The notes: generated by a model not told the origin, from the letters alone. Counted from the first letter of the stretch, positions 4,838 through 12,766 are shown. The stretch is DNA of 15,062 bases from Lachnospiraceae bacterium (GCA_017542725.1 JAFXWR010000179.1:1-15062); one strand, 5' to 3'. Program-made: numbers and translations.

Positions 4838-4954
4838 GAGGTATCTGCAATTTATTTTTTACTTTCTCAACTTTCTGTAATTGATGATATATTATCACAG
4901 GTTTTGGAATTGTCAAGTAAAATTACAGAAAATTGGAATTATTTTTGATACCTC
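4838..4954. promoter_or_regulatory. Nested dyads around the leftward promoter (candidate operators)
   Basis: The outer arms GAGGTATC (4838-4845) and GATACCTC (4947-4954) and the inner arms TTTCTGTAATT (4872-4882) and AATTACAGAAA (4921-4931) are perfect inverted repeats with nearly the same centre. The inner pair brackets the leftward promoter (4889-4916); the outer right arm is next to the repressor ribosome binding site. They may be repressor half-sites, or stems in the repressor mRNA leader. Confidence 0.5.
4889..4916 (-). promoter_or_regulatory. Leftward early promoter
   Basis: Read on the minus strand: TTGACA (4911-4916), 16-nt spacer, TAATAT (4889-4894) with a TGA extension upstream of the -10. 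It points toward the early genes and faces the repressor promoter at 4785-4813, so the two transcripts would overlap by about 60 nt. Confidence 0.6.
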
Positions 4955-4968
4955 GGAAAGAGGTCAAA

Positions 4969-5337
4969 ATGTGGGAGATATTTAAAAAGCTTTGCGATAA
5001 TAAGGGCATAAAGCCCAGTAATGTGGCTGTGGAATTAGGCATTCCTACAAGCACTATTTCAGGGTGGAAATTAGGGCAATATACGCCCAAAACTGACAAA
5101 TTAAAGAAAATAGCCGATTACTTTAATGTTTCGCTAGAATATTTACTCGGCGAGCAAAAGACCCCATCTAAAGACGGCTACTGGCTTGACGAAGAGACTG
5201 CCAAAATGGCACAGGAAATATTTGAAAATAAGGAGTTAAAGTTGCTGTTTAACTCAGCCAAGGACTGCAAACCTGAGGACTTGAAACTCGTCCACGATAT
5301 GCTTTTAAGGCTCAAGAAAGGTGAAAATGGTGGCTAA
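4969..5337 (+). CDS. CI-like XRE repressor, 122 aa
   Basis: The N-terminal helix-turn-helix at residues about 3-60 (FKKLCDNKGIKPSNVAVEL, then IPTSTISGWKLGQYTPKTD) has the HTH_3 pattern and ends in SLEYLLGE, typical of phage and ICE repressors. Residues about 70-118 are helical and charged, and replace the peptidase-like domain of lambda CI. I start it at ATG 4969, which has AAAGAGG upstream; an in-frame TTG at 4933 lacks one. It is followed by an overlapping ImmA-like gene, the pattern seen in ImmR/ImmA-type elements where the protease relieves repression. It faces the leftward early genes, so it most likely maintains the integrated state. Its helix-turn-helix resembles that of the Cro-like protein at 2482-2730. 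Confidence 0.85.
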   Translation: MWEIFKKLCDNKGIKPSNVAVELGIPTSTISGWKLGQYTPKTDKLKKIADYFNVSLEYLLGEQKTPSKDGYWLDEETAKMAQEIFENKELKLLFNSAKDCKPEDLKLVHDMLLRLKKGENGG

Positions 5338-5560
5338 AATGAGTGATTTCAGGGTTCAGTTGATAGATTTTCCATCTACTAAGATAAAGGCCTGTATAAC
5401 GCCAAATGAAGACGGCACACACACTATATTTGTGAATGCCAGGCTTTCAGAGGACCAACAGGCTAAGGCAGTCCGCCACGAGCTCGACCACTTCTACTCT
5501 GATGACTTACAAAAGACGGATGTGAAAGACATAGAAAATAGTTCTGGAGGTCTAAAATGA
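5327..5560 (+). CDS. Very short ImmA/IrrE-like HExxH protein, 77 aa
   Basis: Residues 51-55 (HELDH) in VRHELDHFYSDDL form the zinc-metallopeptidase HExxH signature. The preceding TIFVNARLSEDQQAKA is the usual beta-strand and helix before the active site in ImmA proteins, which cleave the partner repressor to induce an element. Family members are normally about 120-180 residues and carry a third ligand after the HExxH helix; this one ends soon after, with no clear third ligand, so it may be a minimal or inactive form. Starts are possible at GTG 5321, ATG 5327 and ATG 5339; I chose 5327, which overlaps the repressor stop and has AAAGG upstream. It overlaps the next gene as ATGA. Confidence 0.7.
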   Translation: MVAKMSDFRVQLIDFPSTKIKACITPNEDGTHTIFVNARLSEDQQAKAVRHELDHFYSDDLQKTDVKDIENSSGGLK

Positions 5561-6285
5561 AAAATTTAGAAGATAGAGAATCTATATCACTAAAAAATGA
5601 TACTTTAACAAGATTTAATACTTATTTATCAGAATTATTATCAAGTACTATTGAAAGCATTAAAAGACGGGCCACTCTAATAATTAGTTGGTTATCACAT
5701 TGGCTAAACTATTTAATGTATGAGGATAAGTTTAATCCCAAAATGTTAAAGCGATATTCCAAAGGCGAAATAATTAAAGCACAATTTGGATTTAATGTTG
5801 ATAAAGAATTAGGTGGTGTTCATTATGCATTAGTGCTTGATAAATATGATAATAATCACAAACATACTTTAACTGTAGTTCCATTATCTTCATTAAAAAA
5901 TCGAGATAAAAATAAACTTGGGGATAGACTTTATTTAGGAGATGAACCTAAAATATCAATAAACAAAAAGTTTAAAGAAAACTTAAAAAAACTTAAGCAA
6001 AAAATAGATATTTTAGAACAAGAAATGAAAAGTTCATCTTCAAATAAAAAGGCAATAGATGATAAAATAGAATATTTCAGGAAACAATTAGATCACAATT
6101 TATTAATTTCAAAAGAATTAAGCTATATGAATGATAAAACAATAGCTTTAACCAATCAAATAAAAACAATTAGTAAAATGAGAATTATTAATCCAAAGGT
6201 TCCTCAAGATGCACTTGCAAATATAACAGTACCTTTGGCAATAATGAATTCAATAACAAACAAAATTAAAAAATTGTATATTTGA
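5557..6285 (+). CDS. PemK/MazF-like toxin with coiled-coil insertion, 242 aa
   Basis: Residues 67-112 (YSKGEIIKAQFGFN, then ELGGVHYALVLDKYDNN and LTVVPLSSL) match the start of the PemK/MazF barrel, including the GGxHYALVL signature. The barrel resumes at about 190-213 (YMNDKTIALTNQIKTISKMRI). Between them, residues about 136-185 form a lysine/glutamate-rich coiled coil. Residues 1-60 are an extra N-terminal helical region with a hydrophobic patch (ATLIISWLSHWLNYL). Known MazF proteins are mRNA interferases of about 110 residues; longer forms of this kind occur in Firmicutes prophages. The ATG overlaps the ImmA-like stop with GGAGG upstream. No separate antitoxin is evident; the ImmA-like or repressor gene would have to serve, or the protein has another role. 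Confidence 0.75.
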   Translation: MKNLEDRESISLKNDTLTRFNTYLSELLSSTIESIKRRATLIISWLSHWLNYLMYEDKFNPKMLKRYSKGEIIKAQFGFNVDKELGGVHYALVLDKYDNNHKHTLTVVPLSSLKNRDKNKLGDRLYLGDEPKISINKKFKENLKKLKQKIDILEQEMKSSSSNKKAIDDKIEYFRKQLDHNLLISKELSYMNDKTIALTNQIKTISKMRIINPKVPQDALANITVPLAIMNSITNKIKKLYI

Positions 6286-6310
6286 CTTTTCGCAGCGTTT
6301 ATGCTAATAT
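6282..6310 (+). promoter_or_regulatory. Strong promoter for a small RNA upstream of the integrase
   Basis: TTGACT (6282-6287), 17-nt spacer, TAATAT (6305-6310) with TGC directly upstream (extended -10). It overlaps the stop codon of the toxin gene (6283-6285). The expected start is at about 6317. Confidence 0.7.
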
Positions 6311-6316
6311 ACAAGT

Positions 6317-6412
6317 ATATGAGCCCATTAAATTGGGTAGTCCGAAAGGACAATATTTGTTTAAAGCCCGAAAGGCTGAGAAGAGTCAAGTATAACCTAC
6401 TTGGCTCTTTTT
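6317..6412 (+). ncRNA. Candidate 95-nt structured small RNA or integrase leader
   Basis: The segment between a near-consensus promoter and an intrinsic terminator has no ORF of note but has three compact hairpins. These are CCCA/TGGG (6324-6327/6334-6337), GTCC/GGAC with a GAAA tetraloop (6340-6351), and AGCC/GGCT (6365-6368/6374-6377). The octamer CCGAAAGG occurs in both of the last two (6342-6349 and 6368-6375). It ends in the terminator at 6383-6412. It could be a stand-alone small RNA, or a leader whose terminator attenuates the integrase gene that begins 44 nt downstream. I do not recognise the family. Confidence 0.6.
6383..6412 (+). terminator. Intrinsic terminator or attenuator before integrase
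   Basis: GAGTCAAGT (6383-6391) pairs with ACTTGGCTC (6399-6407) with one G.U pair, followed by a run of five T (6408-6412). It lies between the small RNA and the integrase. Confidence 0.8.
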
Positions 6413-6455
6413 GTTTACTTATTACAATATATTGAAATCAAGGGAAAGGATAATA

Positions 6456-7412
6456 ATGAATATAACGAAATTAAAAAATGGTCATTATAGAGTTCGTGAG
6501 ATGTATAATGGCAAGACATATTCAAAGACATATGATATTAGACCTACCCAAAAAGGCATAAGAAAAGATATGCAAGATTTAATTGGCAGAGATTATTATG
6601 CTTCTAACGATACTTTCATAAACTCTGCTAAGATATACATAGATTCAAAATCAAATATACTCTCTCATTCTACGCTTAAAAACTATGATCAATATATGAG
6701 AGCAGTTCCTAAAAAATTTGCTAATACATATTTATCTGATATAAATAAGATAGTTCTACAAAATGTTGTAAATGAATATTCCAAAAAGCACTCTCCAAAG
6801 TCTGCCAGGAACTTCTACGGCTTTGTGTCCGCAGTCGTATATACATTTACTGATAAAAGATATAAGATAATACTTCCACCTAAAATTAAAAGAGAAAAGT
6901 ACATTCCTACACTTGATGATGTAAAACTTATGATTGAGCTAAGTGAAGGGACCCCATACGATATAGCACTCTTACTTGCATCTTATGGATTAAGAATTGG
7001 CGAGATCATAGCTCTCACTCTATCAGATGTTGAAGATGGTATAATCAAAATTAATAAGTCTGCTGCATATGTAAACCATAAAAGAGTTATTAAGCCACCT
7101 AAGACATTTGAATCAAATAGAACTATCAAAGTCCCACAATTCATAACAGATAAAATCAAAAAAGAAAAAAGAATATATGAAGGCTGCAATACCGCTATTA
7201 ATGAATGGCTCTATAAGGTCCAAGACGAGCATAACCTACCACACTTCTCTATTCATAAGTTCAGACACTTCTTTGCAACAGAACTGCATAATAGAAATGT
7301 GCCAAATAAAGTCATCCAAAAGATGGGCGGATGGGCAACCGATATAGTTCTAAAGACAGTCTATCAGCATGCACAAGATTATGAAACAATAAATATTTTT
7401 GATACAAATTGA
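6456..7412 (+). CDS. int: Tyrosine recombinase (phage integrase), 318 aa
   Basis: The N-terminal 45 residues (KLKNGHYRVREMYNGKTYSK) are an arm-type DNA-binding domain, residues about 52-130 the SAM-like core-binding domain, and 148-318 the catalytic domain. Catalytic residues visible are R180 in ASYGLRIGE, K216 in the beta-hairpin, H267 and R270 in HKFRH, W293 in GGW, and nucleophile Y303 in TVYQHA. The set is complete and the length normal, so it should be active for integration and excision. I use ATG 6456 (AAAGGA upstream) rather than an in-frame TTG at 6411, which lies in the terminator tail. It reads toward the tRNA-Arg gene 74 nt downstream, the expected attachment site. Confidence 0.95.
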   Translation: MNITKLKNGHYRVREMYNGKTYSKTYDIRPTQKGIRKDMQDLIGRDYYASNDTFINSAKIYIDSKSNILSHSTLKNYDQYMRAVPKKFANTYLSDINKIVLQNVVNEYSKKHSPKSARNFYGFVSAVVYTFTDKRYKIILPPKIKREKYIPTLDDVKLMIELSEGTPYDIALLLASYGLRIGEIIALTLSDVEDGIIKINKSAAYVNHKRVIKPPKTFESNRTIKVPQFITDKIKKEKRIYEGCNTAINEWLYKVQDEHNLPHFSIHKFRHFFATELHNRNVPNKVIQKMGGWATDIVLKTVYQHAQDYETINIFDTN

Positions 7413-7418
7413 AAAAAA

Positions 7419-7439
7419 ATTTGACCCAATTTGACCCAA
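7419..7439. repeat. Tandem TTTGACCCAA repeat (candidate integrase arm sites)
   Basis: Two abutting 10-bp copies of TTTGACCCAA (7420-7429, 7430-7439) lie between the integrase stop and the tRNA. Short direct repeats here are typical of arm-type sites bound by the integrase N-terminal domain. The assignment is by position. Confidence 0.6.
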
Positions 7440-7456
7440 ACGACTTTTGGCAACAA

Positions 7457-7482
7457 AAAAAGCCCTAAAATCAAGGCTTTTT
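7457..7482. terminator. Bidirectional terminator between integrase and tRNA-Arg
   Basis: AAAAAGCC (7457-7464) and GGCTTTTT (7475-7482) form an 8-bp stem with T-runs on both strands. It serves int on the plus strand and the tRNA on the minus strand. Confidence 0.8.
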
Positions 7483-7530
7483 CAGCGAGCGTGAAAGGAT
7501 TCGAACCCTCGACACCTTGGTCCGTAGCCA
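7483..7530. other. Presumed attachment site (element-chromosome junction)
   Basis: The 3' half of tRNA-Arg faces the integrase, the standard layout for integration that restores the tRNA 3' end. The identical core at the far end of the element lies outside the window, so the exact core boundary cannot be set; no second copy is present in this window. Confidence 0.45.
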
Positions 7531-7559
7531 AGTGCTCTATCCAGCTGAGCTACACGCTC
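7486..7559 (-). tRNA. tRNA-Arg (anticodon ACG)
   Basis: 74 nt. The acceptor GAGCGTG pairs with CACGCTC over seven bases; the discriminator is G73. The D-arm is GCTC/GAGC, the anticodon stem CTTGG/CCAAG with loop CTACGGA (anticodon ACG, reading CGU), and the T-arm GAGGG/CCTTT with loop TTCGAAT and G.U pairs. CCA is not encoded (CTG follows), so it must be added. The A34 is expected to be modified to inosine by TadA. Its 3' end faces the phage integrase. Confidence 0.95.
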
Positions 7560-7596
7560 CTATAACACAATAATTATAACAAATTAGGCAATAAAG

Positions 7597-8295
7597 TCAA
7601 GGAAAGATAGAAGTTTTCCAAGCCTTATCTCTTTCAATTGCGTCCACTATCCGTTCCATTAAAGGCTCATATAAACCTTTATTTGGATGTACCACATCTT
7701 TTGGAAATCTACCATATTGCAGAAGCAAATCTCTCATTTCTACAAACATAAGACCATTTAAAGCTATTAGTTCTTTTACTGCCATATCATATTGCAAGCA
7801 CTTTATATTATTAAACAAAAATATGGCTCCATCATTAGTGTAATCGGGGTCGCAGTAATCTGTCATTATAACTTGGATGCCTTTTGATTTTAAATCATTG
7901 ATGACCACTTGCAATGTTGTTTTAAATACATCAATATCTGTCTGTTCAAAAAAATCATTTGGTCCTATCATCAAAAAGGCATATTTGTAAGTATCTTTTT
8001 TTACATGATGCAAAAACTCGGCACGAATCTTACCAATGCTATAACCTTGATGAACAATATAGTTTACACCTTTGTCAACGTATTCACAAAATAAAAATCC
8101 AAAACTATCTCCAAGTACTATCAAATCACCTCCGTAAGCCAGTTCTGGACCCTTTGATAAGTAAAAATAAGTATTATCAAAATCGTGTTCGTTTTCTCTT
8201 AACTGATTTAGATTTACCTGCGCAAAAATACTATTTGTGATTATAGTCACAAATAGCAATAATGATATAATAATTTTTCTAAATACTTTTTTCAA
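7597..8295 (-). CDS. Secreted SGNH/GDSL-family hydrolase, 232 aa
   Basis: Residues 1-25 are a signal peptide (basic KKVFRK, hydrophobic core, likely cleavage after IFA). SGNH blocks follow: GDS at 62-64 with nucleophile S64 in VLGDSFG, G84 in HQGYS, N113 in IGPNDF, and the DxxH pair D200/H203 in KDVVHPN. All four catalytic blocks are present, so an esterase or deacetylase acting on an exported or cell-surface carbohydrate or lipid is likely; the substrate cannot be read. Translation starts at TTG 8295 with GGTGAG seven bases upstream; no ATG suits. It is the first chromosomal gene beyond the tRNA and lies 58 nt downstream of uvrA with its own likely promoter. Confidence 0.8.
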   Translation of the reverse strand: MKKVFRKIIISLLLFVTIITNSIFAQVNLNQLRENEHDFDNTYFYLSKGPELAYGGDLIVLGDSFGFLFCEYVDKGVNYIVHQGYSIGKIRAEFLHHVKKDTYKYAFLMIGPNDFFEQTDIDVFKTTLQVVINDLKSKGIQVIMTDYCDPDYTNDGAIFLFNNIKCLQYDMAVKELIALNGLMFVEMRDLLLQYGRFPKDVVHPNKGLYEPLMERIVDAIERDKAWKTSIFP

Positions 8296-8315
8296 ATTTT
8301 TCTCACCAGATAATT

Positions 8316-8321
8316 ATATTA
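8316..8321 (-). promoter_or_regulatory. Candidate extended -10 for the SGNH hydrolase gene
   Basis: On the minus strand TGC precedes TAATAT in the 58-nt gap after uvrA; the -35 is poor. A start about 15 nt before the TTG codon would follow. Confidence 0.35.
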
Positions 8322-8353
8322 GCATTTTCATCTAAGATTTAACTTAACTATAG

Positions 8354-11179
8354 TTACAATATTTTCTTTAAATATTGACCTGTATAAGAAGTTTTAACTT
8401 TTGCGACTTCTTTTGGAGTACCAGATGCTATAACTGTACCACCTCTATCACCTGACTCTGGTCCCAAATCTATTATATAATCCGCCGACTTTATAACATC
8501 TAAATTATGTTCAATAACTACAACCGTATTTCCTTGATCCGTAAGTTTCTGCAATATATCAATTAATTTATGCACATCATAAAAATGAAGTCCTGTTGTT
8601 GGCTCGTCAAGTACATAAATTGTCTTTCCAGTTGATCTTTTTGCAAGTTCATATGCAAGTTTTACTCTTTGAGCTTCACCACCTGAAAGTTCTGTAGCAG
8701 GTTGACCAAGTTTCATATATCCAAGACCAACAGCTTTCAGAACCTCCATTATCTTCATGATTCTTGGTTGATTCTTAAAGAACTCATTTGCATCATCAAT
8801 TGTCATATCAAGCACATCATAAATGTTTTTTCCTTTATATCTGACTTCAAGTGTCTCCCTGTTATATCTTTTTCCGCCACAGACTTCACAAGGCACATAT
8901 ACGTCAGGTAAGAAATGCATTTCAATCTTTTTTATACCATCACCTTCACAGGCTTCACATCTTCCTCCTTTTACATTAAACGAAAATCTTCCCTTACTGT
9001 ATCCTCTCTCCTTCGCATCTGGAGTCGACGCATATAAGTCTCTTATCAAATCATAAACTCCTGTATATGTTGCGGGATTAGACCTTGGGGTTTTACCTAT
9101 AGGGCTCTGATCTATCATTATAATTTTATCTAATTGATCAGTTCCTTCTATCTTATCGTGTTTTCCCGCTCTTGTGCTTGCTCGATTTAGAGTTTTTGCA
9201 AGACTTTTATATAATACTTCATTTATAAGACTTGACTTTCCACTCCCTGACACTCCAGTGATACATGTGAAAATTGAAAGTGGTATATCTACATTTATAT
9301 TTTTTAAATTATTTTCTCTTGCACCTTTTATAGTTATAAATCCACTTGGCTTTCTATACTTTTCTGGAGCCTTTATCTCAAGTTTTTTGCTTAAATATTT
9401 ACCAGTAACACTATCTTTACATTTTTCTATTTTCTCAATATCCCCACTTGCTACAAGTTTACCTCCATTTACTCCTGCATAAGGACCAATGTCAACTAAG
9501 AAGTCAGCTTCTCTCATAGTCTCTTCGTCATGTTCGACCACAAGGACAGTATTTCCCAAGTCCCTTAAATGTTTAAGCGTAGCTATTAACTTTGAATTAT
9601 CTCTTTGATGAAGACCAATTGATGGCTCATCTAATATGTAACAAACTCCCACAAGACCAGTACCTATCTGAGTCGCAAGTCTTATTCTCTGAGCCTCCCC
9701 ACCAGAAAGAGTTGCAGTCATACGAGAGAGAGCAAGATAATCGAGTCCAACATCAATTAAAAAATTAACTCTTGTCTTTATCTCTTTTAATATAACTGCC
9801 CCAATCTTTTCTTGCATAGCAGTAAGTTTTAAATTATTTATAAAATCTCTAAATTCAAGTAATGGCAAATCACAAATCTCAGCAATATTTTTACCGCCTA
9901 CTGTAACAGCGAGTGAAGTTTTTTTAAGTCTCTGACCATGACACTCTTCACAAGGTAGTAAAGTCATAAACTCTTCATAGGCAACTCTCTGTGCATCAGT
10001 CGACCACTCATTATATCTTCTTCTGCAAGACTCAATTATACCTTCCCAGTTTACTTCCCATGTGTTTGTATTTCCTGCTGCTGAAGTGTATCTAACATTT
10101 ACTGTATCATCGCCTATACCATATAGTAAAATATCTTTCTCTTTTTTTGACAAATCTTTCCAAGGCTTTTCAAGTGAAATTTTATATTTTTGTGCAACCT
10201 TTCTTATGATAGATCCAACCCAAGAATTATCTTTATTGAGTGATGCAAAACCAGGAACTACTATGCACCCTTCATTTATAGAAAGAGTTTTATCCGGAAT
10301 CATTAAGTCGACATCAAATTCCTGTTTATAACCAAGTCCTGTACATTTCTCACAGGCACCAAAAGGATTGTTAAATGAAAATGACCTTGGCTCTATCTCC
10401 TGCATACTTATGCCGCAATCACTACATGCAAAGTTCTGACTAAAATTTAAAGGCTTACCACCAATTATATCAACTTGTAAAAGTCCGTCAGATAACTTAA
10501 ACACTGTTTCTATGCTATCTGTAAGTCTCTTCTCTATTCCTTTTTTAATCACAAGTCTATCAACTATTATTTCTATATTATGCTTTATGTTTTTGTCAAG
10601 CTTAATTTCTTCATCAAGAGAATAGTCATTTCCATCTACACGAACTCTTGAATATCCTGATTTTTTTGCAGACTCAAATACCTTCTCGTGTCTACCCTTT
10701 TTACCTCTAACTACATAGGCAAGTAGTTGAATCTTAGTTCCTTCTTCAAGTTTCATAATACTATCAACTATCTCATCAACCGACTGTCTCTTTATTTCCT
10801 TTCCGCACTCTGGGCAATGTGGTATACCTATACGAGCATAGAGAAGTCTAAGATAATCATAAATTTCTGTAACAGTCCCAACTGTAGAACGTGGGTTTCT
10901 ATTTGTAGATTTTTGGTCTATAGATATAGCAGGAGAAAGTCCTTCTATAGAAGTAACTTTTGGTTTCTCCATCTGACCTAAGAACTGTCTCGCATAAGAA
11001 GATAGAGACTCCATATAACGTCTCTGTCCTTCAGCAAATATTGTATCAAAAGCAAGACTTGACTTGCCACTACCCGATACACCTGTTATAACTACAAGTT
11101 TTTCTCTTGGTATATCTACATCAATATTTTTTAAGTTGTGCTCACTTGCACCTCTAATTTTAATAAATTCTTGTTCCAT
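8354..11179 (-). CDS. uvrA: UvrABC excinuclease subunit UvrA, 941 aa
   Basis: UvrA scans DNA as a dimer, loads UvrB at bulky lesions and starts nucleotide excision repair. Two ABC ATPase halves are complete. Walker A GVSGSGKS lies at 33-40 and 642-649, the LSGGE signatures at 491-495 and 831-835, and Walker B/LDEP at 515-519 and 857-860. Zinc-binding cysteine pairs are C122/C125, C252/C255 with C276/C279, C410/C413, and C741/C744 with C764/C767; the last module, in [11 protein letters not shown], is the conserved C-terminal zinc finger. Length is normal. It starts 4 nt after the epimerase-like gene and is probably co-transcribed. No LexA box is visible near it. A TAACTATAGTTA palindrome spans its stop (8345-8356). 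Confidence 0.98.
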   Translation of the reverse strand: MEQEFIKIRGASEHNLKNIDVDIPREKLVVITGVSGSGKSSLAFDTIFAEGQRRYMESLSSYARQFLGQMEKPKVTSIEGLSPAISIDQKSTNRNPRSTVGTVTEIYDYLRLLYARIGIPHCPECGKEIKRQSVDEIVDSIMKLEEGTKIQLLAYVVRGKKGRHEKVFESAKKSGYSRVRVDGNDYSLDEEIKLDKNIKHNIEIIVDRLVIKKGIEKRLTDSIETVFKLSDGLLQVDIIGGKPLNFSQNFACSDCGISMQEIEPRSFSFNNPFGACEKCTGLGYKQEFDVDLMIPDKTLSINEGCIVVPGFASLNKDNSWVGSIIRKVAQKYKISLEKPWKDLSKKEKDILLYGIGDDTVNVRYTSAAGNTNTWEVNWEGIIESCRRRYNEWSTDAQRVAYEEFMTLLPCEECHGQRLKKTSLAVTVGGKNIAEICDLPLLEFRDFINNLKLTAMQEKIGAVILKEIKTRVNFLIDVGLDYLALSRMTATLSGGEAQRIRLATQIGTGLVGVCYILDEPSIGLHQRDNSKLIATLKHLRDLGNTVLVVEHDEETMREADFLVDIGPYAGVNGGKLVASGDIEKIEKCKDSVTGKYLSKKLEIKAPEKYRKPSGFITIKGARENNLKNINVDIPLSIFTCITGVSGSGKSSLINEVLYKSLAKTLNRASTRAGKHDKIEGTDQLDKIIMIDQSPIGKTPRSNPATYTGVYDLIRDLYASTPDAKERGYSKGRFSFNVKGGRCEACEGDGIKKIEMHFLPDVYVPCEVCGGKRYNRETLEVRYKGKNIYDVLDMTIDDANEFFKNQPRIMKIMEVLKAVGLGYMKLGQPATELSGGEAQRVKLAYELAKRSTGKTIYVLDEPTTGLHFYDVHKLIDILQKLTDQGNTVVVIEHNLDVIKSADYIIDLGPESGDRGGTVIASGTPKEVAKVKTSYTGQYLKKIL

Positions 11180-11182
11180 ATA

Positions 11183-12091
11183 TTATATACTCTTTACTAT
11201 TTCTTTTATTCCATCTTTAAATGTTGTAAAATCAAATGCACCAATTGCTTCTATCGTTTTAGAAATATTTGGAATTGCAAATTTTTCCGCACTATCTGGC
11301 CTCTCACCAAAATTTAGTTTGTTTTTTGCTTTAACGACTTTGTGTGCCTCTGTCACATAGTCTTTTAAAAGCCTTGTATCATTACTTGCTATATCATATG
11401 TTCCACTATCTACATCCTTTTCTATCATCTTTTGAATCATTCTTGTAAAATCATTTATATACAAAAAGTTCCAATCATAGTTGCAAGAGCTTAAGCCCAC
11501 ATCCTTATTTTCCTTGCAGAACTTTAGTAAAGTCATGATAAGTGATGTGTCTCTATCACCCTTTCCATACACCGAGAAAATCCTTAAATGAACAAAACTC
11601 ATATTACTATCTCTTAAATTATCTTCTGCATATGCAGCAAATTGCTTTTTAGCTACCCCATATGGGGATTCAGACATTTCTGCTTGCGAACCAGCAAATA
11701 TAAATCTCTTTGCGCCCAGAGCTTTTGCAAATTCAAGCACCTTTACACTCATATCTACATTTAACATCTGCCTCATGAAATTATTTCTATCAAGCGTCGC
11801 TCCCCAAGCAAAATGTATAAATGTGATGTCTAATTCTTTCTCTTTAAGTTCTTCTAAATTCTTCGCAAGTCCTAAATCATTTATACACAAGAAATCACTC
11901 GACTTTATATTATCAAAATCAAGTTTTATTATATTTACACCTTTTATATCTTGAATCAAGTCTAACTTTTCAGTATCAGGTCTAACTATGCCAAACACAA
12001 CAAAACCTTTATATAAAAGATACCTTGCGGTACTCCTTCCTAAAAATGATGTTATGCCTGTAATTACTGCTATTTTCCTCTTTTTAGACAT
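11183..12091 (-). CDS. NAD-dependent epimerase/dehydratase-family protein (extended SDR)
   Basis: A Rossmann-fold short-chain dehydrogenase of the extended type. The nucleotide-binding GITSFLGRS (GxxxxxG) is near the N-terminus, the acidic LDFDN follows beta 3, FIHFAWGAT corresponds to the NNAG-like block, and SQAEMSESPYGVAKK holds the active-site YxxxK. Extended SDRs of this group act on nucleotide sugars; the substrate is not evident. It directly precedes uvrA (4 nt). I prefer ATG 12091 over ATG 12094. A TATAAT box at 12098-12103 puts the transcription start at about 12091, and there is no ribosome binding site, so a leaderless mRNA is likely. Confidence 0.8.
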   Translation of the reverse strand: MSKKRKIAVITGITSFLGRSTARYLLYKGFVVFGIVRPDTEKLDLIQDIKGVNIIKLDFDNIKSSDFLCINDLGLAKNLEELKEKELDITFIHFAWGATLDRNNFMRQMLNVDMSVKVLEFAKALGAKRFIFAGSQAEMSESPYGVAKKQFAAYAEDNLRDSNMSFVHLRIFSVYGKGDRDTSLIMTLLKFCKENKDVGLSSCNYDWNFLYINDFTRMIQKMIEKDVDSGTYDIASNDTRLLKDYVTEAHKVVKAKNKLNFGERPDSAEKFAIPNISKTIEAIGAFDFTTFKDGIKEIVKSI

Positions 12092-12097
12092 CATTAT

Positions 12098-12103
12098 ATT
12101 ATA
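12098..12103 (-). promoter_or_regulatory. -10 box of the epimerase-uvrA operon, abutting the start codon
   Basis: TATAAT on the minus strand ends 7 nt from the A of ATG 12091. No clear -35 is seen and no ribosome binding site lies between, consistent with leaderless transcription. Confidence 0.5.
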
Positions 12104-12133
12104 CTATAACAATAGCAAAAATTAAAGAAAAAA

Positions 12134-12142
12134 TGTTATAAT
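12134..12142 (+). promoter_or_regulatory. Extended -10 of the metallopeptidase gene
   Basis: TGT followed by TATAAT (12137-12142) ends 6 nt before ATG 12149, so the transcript should start at or next to the initiation codon. There is no Shine-Dalgarno sequence in range. Confidence 0.55.
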
Positions 12143-12148
12143 AATCTT

Positions 12149-12712
12149 ATGATAAAATTGAAATATAAAACCCTACAGTATAAAGACCTCACTATCCACT
12201 ACGCCAAATATCGCAAAAATAGGAATATAAGACTTACAGTAGACGGCAAAGGCATGATAAAACTAACCTGTCCATATTATGTGGCCGACTTTGAGTTGCT
12301 TGACTTCATAAAAGATAGAGAAGATTGGATTAGAAAAACTTTAAAAAAGCAAGATAATACAACAAACTTATCCGACTTACCACCTATCAGAACAAGAGAA
12401 AAAAGAGAATTGATGAAAAAAATTTCTGTCTTTATAGAAAAATACGAGTTACTGCTCAACACAAAAGTGGAAAAATATAGTATAAGAAAAATGAGAACTC
12501 TATGGGGAAGTTGTTCATTTCGCGAGCGAACTATAAGATTTAACTCTATGCTGTATTATATGAGTGACTACTTTTTAGAGTATATAGTTCTTCATGAGAT
12601 GGCTCATCTCTTCGTCCATAACCACAGTAAAAATTTTTATGAACTAATAAGCAAATATATGCCCGACTATAAAAAAAGATGGGCAGAACATAAAAAAGTG
12701 TCGCTTAGATAG
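12149..12712 (+). CDS. YgjP/SprT-like zinc metallopeptidase-family protein, 187 aa
   Basis: The family signatures are in order: an N-terminal beta-rich region (NIRLTVDGKGMIKLTCPYYV), the conserved LWGSCS at 118-123 and INFN-like IRFNSML, then HEMAH (H149, E150, H153) in VLHEMAHL followed by HNHSKNFYELI with the probable third ligand H159. These are the marks of the YgjP (DUF45) group, minimal M48-type putative peptidases with no signal peptide, so presumably cytoplasmic. The true substrate is unknown in the family. The gene is transcribed divergently from the epimerase-uvrA operon and ends inside its own terminator stem. The start has no ribosome binding site and is likely leaderless. Confidence 0.85.
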   Translation: MIKLKYKTLQYKDLTIHYAKYRKNRNIRLTVDGKGMIKLTCPYYVADFELLDFIKDREDWIRKTLKKQDNTTNLSDLPPIRTREKRELMKKISVFIEKYELLLNTKVEKYSIRKMRTLWGSCSFRERTIRFNSMLYYMSDYFLEYIVLHEMAHLFVHNHSKNFYELISKYMPDYKKRWAEHKKVSLR

Positions 12713-12724
12713 CGACACTTTTTT
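12692..12724. terminator. Strong bidirectional terminator
   Basis: AAAAAAGTGTCGCT (12692-12705), loop TAGAT, AGCGACACTTTTTT (12711-12724): a perfect 14-bp dyad. The metallopeptidase stop codon (12710-12712) is in the loop. It also serves nrdD from the other side; a second small hairpin, GCTCC/GGAGC, lies next to it in the 54-nt gap. Confidence 0.9.
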
Positions 12725-12766
12725 CAGGCTCCCGTAGGAGCGCAGTTTACAAACCTAACCCCACGT

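Noticed and set aside
5557..6412. Type III toxin-antitoxin system (RNA antitoxin plus ToxN-like protein)
   Set aside because: Type III systems have a tandem-repeat RNA upstream of the toxin. Here the RNA is downstream with its own promoter, has no true repeat array, and the protein matches PemK/MazF.
8700..11360. Several plus-strand open frames of 69 to 102 codons across uvrA and the epimerase gene
   Set aside because: They are antisense shadows of long conserved genes, without ribosome binding sites or family features.
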